A DNA stretch of 64,000 nt from Thamnidium elegans (Eukaryota; Mucoromycota; Mucoromycetes; Mucorales; Mucoraceae): contig JAIXMG010000005.1 in assembly GCA_025201345.1 (NCBI GenBank), forward strand, positions 372,001-436,000. The letters are read 5' to 3'. The notes under the pieces were generated by a model. The model was not told the origin of the DNA, made no database searches, and saw only the letters and a program-made list of their open reading frames with translations. Shown here in pieces: positions 56,443 through 64,000 of the stretch; the stretch's first letter is position 1, and each line of letters opens with the position of its first letter. A program made the translations under genes and the position numbers.

Positions 56443-56679
56443 ATGGCACTTGCCAGTATCATGGTCACTTTTTCCTCAGCAAAGCCTTTAAATAAAGAAA
56501 ACCCTGTTACAGGTATTCTTCCAGGGTTTGATAATCAAGACTTTCATCAAAAGAGAGCGACAGTTCCAGACAATGCTAGTACTGGTGAAGCTGTAGTTTT
56601 GGTGGATACTATGAGTTCGGTTGCGAATGGCATTGTTGAAGATGGTGGTAGTGGTAACGTTTCGGCTAATTTACTTTAA
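56443..56679 (+). CDS. Small secreted array protein with a deletion-derived start
   Basis: Intronless, 78 residues from the ATG at 56,443. The first residues MALASIMVTFSSA are a shortened form of the family signal peptide (MHTSTLFLVALASIMVTFSS); the leading MHTSTLFLV is gone and the initiator comes from an upstream ATGGCACTT. KPLNKENPVTG, the dibasic FHQKRA and a non-repetitive acidic tail (VANGIVEDGGSGNVSANLL) follow. A TATATAATG sequence overlaps the start codon, and the original promoter region has been deleted, so expression is uncertain. The hydrophobic core (about 10 residues) is short for a signal peptide. Confidence 0.55.
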   Translation: MALASIMVTFSSAKPLNKENPVTGILPGFDNQDFHQKRATVPDNASTGEAVVLVDTMSSVANGIVEDGGSGNVSANLL

Positions 56680-57018
56680 ACTAAATATGTTTGTATAACA
56701 TTTCTTATATTTTGAAGTCTATATTTTAGTATAATACGCCCTTATTTTAAATATACTATAAAGATACATTATTATACTATATAACGGTTTATTATATCTC
56801 TCACTGTAGCTCTTATATTTAATACTACAAAGTATTAAAGTAGTTGAGAGGCGTTTATGTACAGAAAATGTAGAGGTACTTTATGCCGCCTAAGCTCCCA
56901 CTTTATATGCCCCTCTTTGCTGTCTAATCTTAAAAAAACAATACATACAAATATATTAAACACTTTGAAAACCAAAAACACTCTTTCTTTCTTTCTGTAC
57001 AAGTTTTAAAAACAAAAT
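56680..57018. other. Conserved 3' flank of array unit
   Basis: Up to about 56,895 it is closely similar to the inverted copy at 16,020-16,235. Motifs TAGCTCTTATATTTAATACT and ATGTAGAGGTACTTTATGCC mark the unit end. Confidence 0.75.
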
Positions 57019-57447
57019 ACACATCTATCTATATACTTTTCTTGGTTGCATTTACTAGTTACCTAATCACTTTTAGTAAAGAATTTACATAAAGAAAACT
57101 CGGTGGCAAGGTATCCATCAAGGTATCGAGAAATAAGATTACTCATCGTAACTTTTTACAAAAGTAGGTACATAAATTTTCACCCTCCCCTCCCCATAAA
57201 TCTTAGATTTTATTACTTCCTGTTTTATCCTTGACTTCTGGTTCTGATGCAACTGCAGCCGCCGCTATAAGTGGTTATGGTGGTGCTATGGTAAGAGCGG
57301 CTATGATAGTAGATATAACAATAAATATGTATCTTCTGCTGCTAGTGTTGTTGGTAGTTAATTGTGGTAATTAAAGTGTTTTCCCTTGGCTCTGGTGACA
57401 CTGGAGGGTTTAGTGTTAGAGGTGTCACTGTAGTTAGTGGTATTTAG
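57019..57447 (+). pseudogene. Decayed array unit (unit C)
   Basis: Begins with a broken signal-peptide region (ATACTTTTCTTGGTTGCATT matches the TLFLVA codons), continues with AAAGAAAACTCGGTGG (the KENSV codons) and ends with GGTGTCACTGTAGTTAGTGG and a TAG. Stops and frameshifts occur throughout. It aligns best with unit A and the 55,378 gene. Confidence 0.65.
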
Positions 57448-58636
57448 TCGTAAATTTTTTTATATTTTTATATAACGGCACTCTACTATATATATTAAAC
57501 CATATATTCCTTCGCTATTACAAGTTAACTTTGACCGTTTAATGGTTTACTAAATATATATCGCTCTACGACTCTTATATTTAGTAATACATAGCTTAGA
57601 TAATTTTATTAAACCTATGTAGACCTTTACTATCGTTAACTCTAGTGTTTAAATAAACCATGTTCTTGAATTACATTTTATATTTTTGTAACTTGTACAG
57701 TTCTACATTTTAAAACTATATGAGGATAGATAACTTTTTTTTTTATAGCATTTATTTATGGTTAATTACTATAAATGAAGATATATGTACTAACTGCAAT
57801 TGTACCCGAAGTATAAGTGTAAAAACCAAGTTTGTTATAGAATTGTGTTTATAGCTGCGTAGGTATATCGAGGAGACTTTTAGTTTGAAATAATACTTTT
57901 TTAAGCTATGTTGTGCACAAAAGCCACTTAGATATCTGTCAAGGGGGAGGGGGGGGGGGGAATCTAGAGGTTTGAGAGAGATTTTTACTGATGCCAAGGC
58001 TTGGTACGAACACAGCTCATTTATCTACGCAAGAATGCTGCCTACTCTTATTCTAATATGGTTCCTTTATTCTAGTACGTGGTTCCCGTTAATAATAGTG
58101 TTTGAGTTTAGTACGGGTAAATTATCTAAATATAAATATAATATAGCTCAAGACCCATCATATTTAATACAAATCAATCTCACATTTACTTTCTACTCTC
58201 TTAGAGCAATATATCATGATAATTTACTCATTGAAACTGCTCCCCCCAGTGTCCAGTGGGTAATAACTCTGATTAATTGATATGTAGTACAACATTTATT
58301 TACTAGTTTTGGAACAAGGACTTTGCCATTGCAATATCAAGATATATATAAGTTAATGAAAAGTTTCATTGGTGTGAAATATTCGCCTTTGAATTTGTTA
58401 GTAGCGTAAAACCAATCAAGTAAGACAATATTTTAATTTTTAGACTTTTAGAATCTCCTCGAATAGGAAAGTTCAACTTTTATGCTGACGTCACATTATC
58501 AGATGGGGAAAAAATAAGTGGGTTCTACCCTGACTCTTTTTTGATATTTGTCCTTTAGGCTTTTGTATTAAAAACATCCCCCCTCAATTTCAGTAAACAA
58601 AAATCCCCAATCTCCCTACTCTACTTAAATTATATA
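57448..58636. other. Spacer between array and NDUFS7 gene
   Basis: The first 200 bp still resemble array 3' flanks (CGACTCTTATATTTAGTAAT at about 57,569). A G-run at about 57,944-57,960 follows. ORFs at 57,752-57,997 (-) and 57,972-58,280 (+) are AT-rich and unconvincing. Confidence 0.45.
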
Positions 58637-59619
<983 letters not shown>

Positions 59620-61078
59620 ATTTTCCGTTTACATTTTGTGGTTTGGAAGAAACATGGAATCAAGATTTACCTTATTTAAAAAAAAAATTACGTAGATTTT
59701 CATACAAATTAAACAGAATAAAACAAAAAATATAATATAAAGGTAGTTGAATACTTCTCCCCCCAGTTGTCCTATTCGTTGTACAGAATTGTGCGGTAAT
59801 TACTGCTTGGAAATTAAAAAGGTGTAGATAGAGCGTCAATGCATCAGGTTGGTTGCATCAGATTTTATACGACTCCGCTTAGAAGCTTTATTTGTAGACC
59901 CCCTCTTTATCAATTACAAAGGGAGGATTAAAGCTTGAATGAAAATATATATTTAGACTTGGTTAATTTATCCCAGGGCAGAATTAAAGTTTTTTCTTGT
60001 TCCGAGAAGACAGGTACAATACATTCATGGTTACTGTATATCGGGTTTATTCCGTTATTTACCAGAAAAAAAAAAAAAAAAAAAAACTCTTAAGATATTG
60101 ACGAAAGGGCATAGTTACCTTACCATCTTGAAAGTTGAAAAAGGTCCTGCGACCACATAGTTGGGGATTCAAAAGCAACCTTTCTTAAAATTGAGAGAGG
60201 AGGAAAGTAGTGCGAAGATTATGATAATTATTTTGGCCAATGTTGTTGTGAGGCAGGCAATAATGAGCCTATCCGTAGTACAATGCATTCACCGTTAATG
60301 CAATCCTTAATGGCATGATAAGTGCATAGTGTCTTATTACTGTAAAAGCGTTATGTACAGAGCCGTATCAGACTTTTAATATTTCAATGCATCATAAGCA
60401 TTTATTTATTTTGGATACGATATGGATAATAAGATAGCAAGGTACGCATATATCTATTCTGTAACTTTACTAATTCATAGAGGCAAAAGCAATTAATAGA
60501 TTTGATTTTTTCGTCAGTGTTGGGTAAATACATCCTATTTTATAATTGGACAACTTTTTTTCTTAAAAAAAAAAGGAAATAACCCGACTCACGGACTATA
60601 CCCTTTCCCGAAGATATCTTTTAAAAAAAAGAACGCGCCGAAAAAGACATAACTAAAGGATATTTGAGATATTTATATAAGCGGAAGAAAAAGAGGCTCC
60701 TCGTACTCATACGGAAAATGTTATTTATAGTTTCATGTGCTGATTGCATAAAGGAGTGGGTTGATTGACTGCGTAGGACAATTAAAGAATATATTTATGT
60801 CAATAAATCGAAAAATATCAGCCCTACTTGGGAATCACATCATAACAACCTATTTACTTGTTGGTTTTGATACGAACAACTAGTATAAAAAAAAAAAAAT
60901 TTATTGCAGCCGTAAAAAAAAAAAAAAAACTAGTGCCAATATATACAACAACCCTTTACCTTTGACAAATATAATATTTAGCAGTAAAAAAAAAAAGAAA
61001 AGATAAGTACTAGATCGCTTTAAATAGTTCAAGACCTTTTAAGATTAGCACTCCGTTTTTCGTTTTTCAACAACTACT
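59620..61078. other. Spacer, no gene seen
   Basis: About 1.45 kb AT-rich with A-runs near 60,066-60,086, 60,886 and 60,916. The last part upstream of 61,079 is T/C-rich. No supported gene. Confidence 0.45.
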
Positions 61079-63489
61079 ATGAAACCCAGCGTTCTTTTAC
61101 ACCTTTTTTCTCCTTCTTTATCTTTTTCTTCCTCTTTTTTTTTCTCCCTGTAAAAAAATGTCATCAATTGAAACAACTAGAGAGATTGAAGAACCAACTA
61201 CGACTGTAGAGGAAGAACCTACTACAACAAGAGCAGAAACCACAGAAGAACCAACTACAGAATCACGTATCACAACATCAAAAGAAGAGCCTAGTACTAC
61301 ATCTCCTGAAAGGCCTTCGAGCACTGAGGATACACCGACTACAACCGAGAGACCAGTGACAACAGAACCGGAGCCTACTACGGAGGCAGAATCTACCACA
61401 AAAGCTGTAACTACAAATGAGCCAGAGTCGACAACACAAGTAGAGTCGACCACAGAGGCAGCATCAACCACAGAGGCAGCATCAACCACCGAGGCAGTAT
61501 CGACCACAGAGGCAGCATCTACTACAGAGGCAGCATCGACCACAGAAGCTGAGTCGACCACAGAAGCTGAGTCGACAACAGAAGTAGAATCGACAACAGA
61601 GGCAGCATCTACAACCGAGGCAGTATCAACCACAGAGGCAGTATCAACTACAGAAGCAGTATCAACTACAGAAGCAGTATCAACTACAGAAGCAGTATCA
61701 ACTACAGAAACGTCAAGTGAAAATACTATCGTGCCTACATCAACTGAAGAGCCAACAAGAACGACGTCCGAGGGTGGGAGTACAACCATGGACGAAACAC
61801 CAATTCCGACGTCCGATTCTACCAGTAGGTCCGACCAGATAACAACAACTGTAGAAAGTAGCTCAGAGGCAACAGATCAAACAACCACGTAAGTTTTATT
61901 TTAAAAATAAATAACCAAAAAAAACAAAAATTAGCCTCATTCTAACTATTTATATCACTCCTTTTTTTTTAATACCTTTCTATTTATTTACCTTTGATAA
62001 TATGATCTCCGTTTCTATCTTTTTACTATTTTCTTATCTTCTATTTATATACTTTTTCCTTAATTTATATATATAAAAAAAAAAACTGGCGTGGGTATTA
62101 CAGGATCCCAAATCCAACATCGACAATTGAAACCCTTTCTTCCACTTTTGAAACAATGTCCTCTAGTGAAGAAGTTATTCCTACAACTGATGCCGTAAGT
62201 ACTCCCCCTTCCACTACTACTGCACCAGTCACGACAGAAGAACCTTCTACTACTTCTGTTGCCGTTACAACTACCGAGTCTTCTGTTGCTCCCATGTCAA
62301 CAGAGTCCTCTGTAGTTGTTACGACGACCGAACCCCCTTCTTCTTCTGTTGATGTTGCTCCAACAACAACAACACCAGATACACCTTCCACTACAGAACC
62401 CCTTCCCTCTACCACATCTGAACCTACTTCTGAACCTGTTATTACTTCCACTGAACCTATTACTTCCTCACCACAGATTTCAGAGCCTACGCAGCCACCT
62501 ACTACAACTGAGCCTCCTCCATCAACAACACAACCACCTCCTTCATCGACGGTTGACCCTGTAACCACACCACCTGTTGAGACAACAACACCTCCTGCTG
62601 AAACAAGTATCTTACCTACTTCAGATCCTGTATCCACTACACCTGAACCAACTACACCGGCACCTACTACTCCAGAACCAACGTCTGTACCATCTACTAC
62701 TCCCGAACCAACACCTGTGCCATCTACTACTCCAGAACCAACACCTGTACCATCTACGACTCCAGAACCAACACCTGTACCATCTACGACTCCCGAACCT
62801 GTATCATCTACTACTCCAGAACCAACTCCAAATCCTCCTACTTCTGAAAAACCTGAAATTCCACCACCAGCCACAATCCCAACAACTTCCTCGGCTAAGT
62901 ATCGTACCACAAGTATCACGATCTCGACAGATATTACTACTACCACAGCTATTGTATCAAATGGTATTACAATTACAGTTACTACAGTTATCCCAACAAC
63001 GTAAGTTAAACCAAACTTTTTTTGGTTAAAAAAAAAAAAAAAAAAAAAAGTAGACTAACGAAGATTTATAGTACTGTGATACCAACATTGGCGTTAGATA
63101 CAAGTGATGGAGAAACACAACAAAACGGAGGATCAGCCACTGGTAGTATTATTGGTGGTGTTGTGGGAGGAGCAGCTGGGCTTGCATTGATTGTGGCCGG
63201 TATTGTATTATTTAAACGACGTAATCGAAAGCAAACAATCTCTCGAGAACAGCAACAAAGCCAAATGTACGACGATGAATTCTACGCAGATCCATACAGA
63301 CAAAACGAATGGAGTAACGGTGAATTTAATATGGCTGGTGGTGGGTTCCCAGGCACTGGTGAACAAGTCCAACGTATGAACCCACAAAACACTTCAAATA
63401 GTTTAGATGAAGAAGAAAACTTTTATAGATCACAACAGAATAAGAGAAAGTCTTGGTGGTCTTCTGTATCCACCATGTTTAAAAAATGA
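61079..63489 (+). CDS. Mucin-like Ser/Thr-rich single-pass membrane protein
   Basis: Probable cell-surface protein with heavily O-glycosylated ectodomain. A hydrophobic N-terminus reads from 61,079 (MKPSVLLHLFSPSLSFSSSF). It joins the main frame either by a 31-nt GT..AG intron (61,151-61,181) or by an indel; starting at 61,158 instead would leave no signal peptide. The ectodomain has two repeat types in two exons: TTEA(V/A/E)S units (about 61,430-61,710) and TTPEPTPVPS units (about 62,680-62,830). Introns at about 61,889-62,101 and 63,002-63,070 are in good GT..AG context. Then GSIIGGVVGGAAGLALIVAG, a transmembrane helix, is followed by KRRNRK and a polar cytoplasmic tail ending SVSTMFKK. The layout resembles fungal surface sensors, but no WSC or other named domain is visible. 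About 650 residues. Confidence 0.7.
61430..61710 (+). repeat. 15-bp-type coding tandem repeat (STTEA units)
   Basis: Around eighteen near-identical 15-bp units of the type TCAACCACAGAGGCA. The minus strand stays open across it (SVVDTA units) only because of this periodicity. Confidence 0.85.
62680..62830 (+). repeat. 30-bp coding tandem repeat (TTPEPTPVPS units)
   Basis: Four to five units of 30 bp of the type CCATCTACTACTCCAGAACC followed by AACACCTGTA. The high identity between units suggests recent expansion or homogenisation. Confidence 0.85.
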
Positions 63490-63604
63490 TTATATATATC
63501 ATGTGATTTATTTTATTTTTTTTAAAAAAAAAAAATTGCTTTAATTGACTTTTTTTCTTTTCTTTTTTGCCCATTTCTTCCCACTTCTATTTACTTTTTC
63601 TCAT
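63490..63604. other. Short spacer before RING-CH gene
   Basis: T/A-run pair at about 63,515-63,534, then a T-rich leader. Confidence 0.4.
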
Positions 63605-64000
63605 ATGACGAGTTTAATAAAAATTGAAAAGTCGGTAAAATTGTACAAGTGCAAAATATGCCTTGAAAAAGACACGATAAATCTGCTTATATCACCGTGT
63701 CAGTGCAAAGGCTCCATGTAAATATAACTTTTTCTCTCCTTTTTACTTTCTGAGATTAACAAACCTTTTTTTCTAAAAAAGAAAATATGTTCATCCTCAT
63801 TGTATGGCAGGATGGAGAAAAGCATTATTACGCACGGGTCGTGAAAATGACTTGTATCACTGTCAATTGTGTAAGCATAGACTATGGGTTAAACAAAAGA
63901 GACTTTGGGCTGCACTGTTACGATATAAACGTAAGTAATTGGAATTACACTTGGAATATTCTACAACTAACAAAATAAATAAATAATAATAGTCGCTCGG
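63605..64000 (+). CDS. RING-CH (MARCH-type) protein, truncated by window end
   Basis: Predicted membrane-associated E3 ubiquitin ligase; only the N-terminus is in the window. Exon 1 (63,605-63,718) reads MTSLIKIEKSVKLYKCKICL ... SPCQCKG. After an intron ending at about 63,780 exon 2 continues KYVHPHCMAGWRKALLRTG, then YHCQLCKHRLWVKQKR. A further donor GTAAGT follows at about 63,931, and an acceptor TAG at 63,990-63,992 leaves eight bases of exon 3. The C4HC3 order is complete: C-x2-C, CxC, HxxC, CxxC, the RING-CH variant. Members usually have membrane helices after the finger, which would lie outside. No start closer to the finger is suggested. Confidence 0.8.

Noticed and set aside
48831..57447. 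Interpretation of the array as a RiPP or cyclic-peptide cluster
   Set aside because: The repeats are not bounded by dibasic sites, and no modifying enzyme (for example a UstY-type or other oxidase) lies nearby. The idea is not excluded but not supported.
57972..58280. 102-codon ORF with hydrophobic stretches
   Set aside because: Composition follows AT-rich DNA, there is no leader or motif, and it overlaps an opposing ORF of equal quality.
61118..62946. Long minus-strand ORFs opposite the mucin-like gene
   Set aside because: They exist only because 15- and 30-bp repeats keep every frame open. They have no start context, leader or domain, and the plus strand has introns, a membrane helix and a tail.

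Overview
The window is a nuclear chromosome segment of an early-diverging fungus, most likely a Mucoromycota (Mucorales-like) species. The evidence is: compact genes with many 50-80 nt introns, AT-rich spacers full of long A/T homopolymers, an alpha-aminoadipate reductase (fungal lysine synthesis), a PalB-type calpain, a mitochondrial sulfide:quinone oxidoreductase, and a fragment of an uncharacterised protein family that I know as expanded in Mucorales.

Layout. 1-734: a frame-broken gene fragment. 0.7-15.3 kb: conserved genes, in order an acyl-CoA thioesterase (-), an SMP/C2 tricalbin-like ER tether (+), sulfide:quinone oxidoreductase (+), glycine-cleavage H protein (+), PalB/calpain-7 protease with N-terminal MIT region (+), and a very short ribophorin II/Swp1-like OST subunit (-). 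16.0-17.2 kb: an inverted, decayed copy of part of the secreted-protein array at 56 kb. 17.7-20.7 kb: Cdk9/Bur1-like kinase (+) and a bZIP factor with a Cys-rich tail (-). 22.0-24.8 kb: a transposon graveyard with a broken PIF/Harbinger nuclease gene and a Tc1/mariner transposase gene split by a 466-bp solo LTR. 24.8-29.8 kb: gene-poor, built from several layers of degenerate repeats. 29.9-34.3 kb: a SIM plus UBZ-like zinc-finger protein (+), a small C2H2 protein (-) and the U2-snRNP factor SR140 (-). 34.4-36.7 kb: remnants of the Mucorales-expanded family. 37.9-42.1 kb: LYS2. 44.5-47.1 kb: a two-finger C2H2 factor, a small membrane protein and an Mpv17/PMP22-family protein. 48.8-57.5 kb: an array of small secreted proteins. 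58.6-59.6 kb: complex I subunit PSST/NDUFS7. 61.1-63.5 kb: a mucin-like single-pass membrane protein. 63.6 kb to the end: a truncated RING-CH protein.

The most unusual part is the 48.8-57.5 kb array. At least five same-strand genes or gene remnants share a recognisable signal peptide (MRTxxx..T.AIAS type), have dibasic sites soon after it, and then diverge completely. Two carry GLP(I/V)VG repeats, one is Gly-rich with an ALPAVPAVPAV tract, and others are short peptides. The array is still in flux: it contains pseudogenes, a deletion that gave one member a new start codon, and a remote inverted copy. Comparing the two copies shows conserved untranslated flanks around a strongly diverged mature peptide. 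I cannot assign a function. A fast-evolving secreted or cell-wall peptide family is the simplest reading.

The housekeeping genes form no operon-like unit. Several act in mitochondria (thioesterase, SQR, GcvH, NDUFS7, probably the Mpv17 protein), but fungal gene order rarely reflects function and I read nothing into this.
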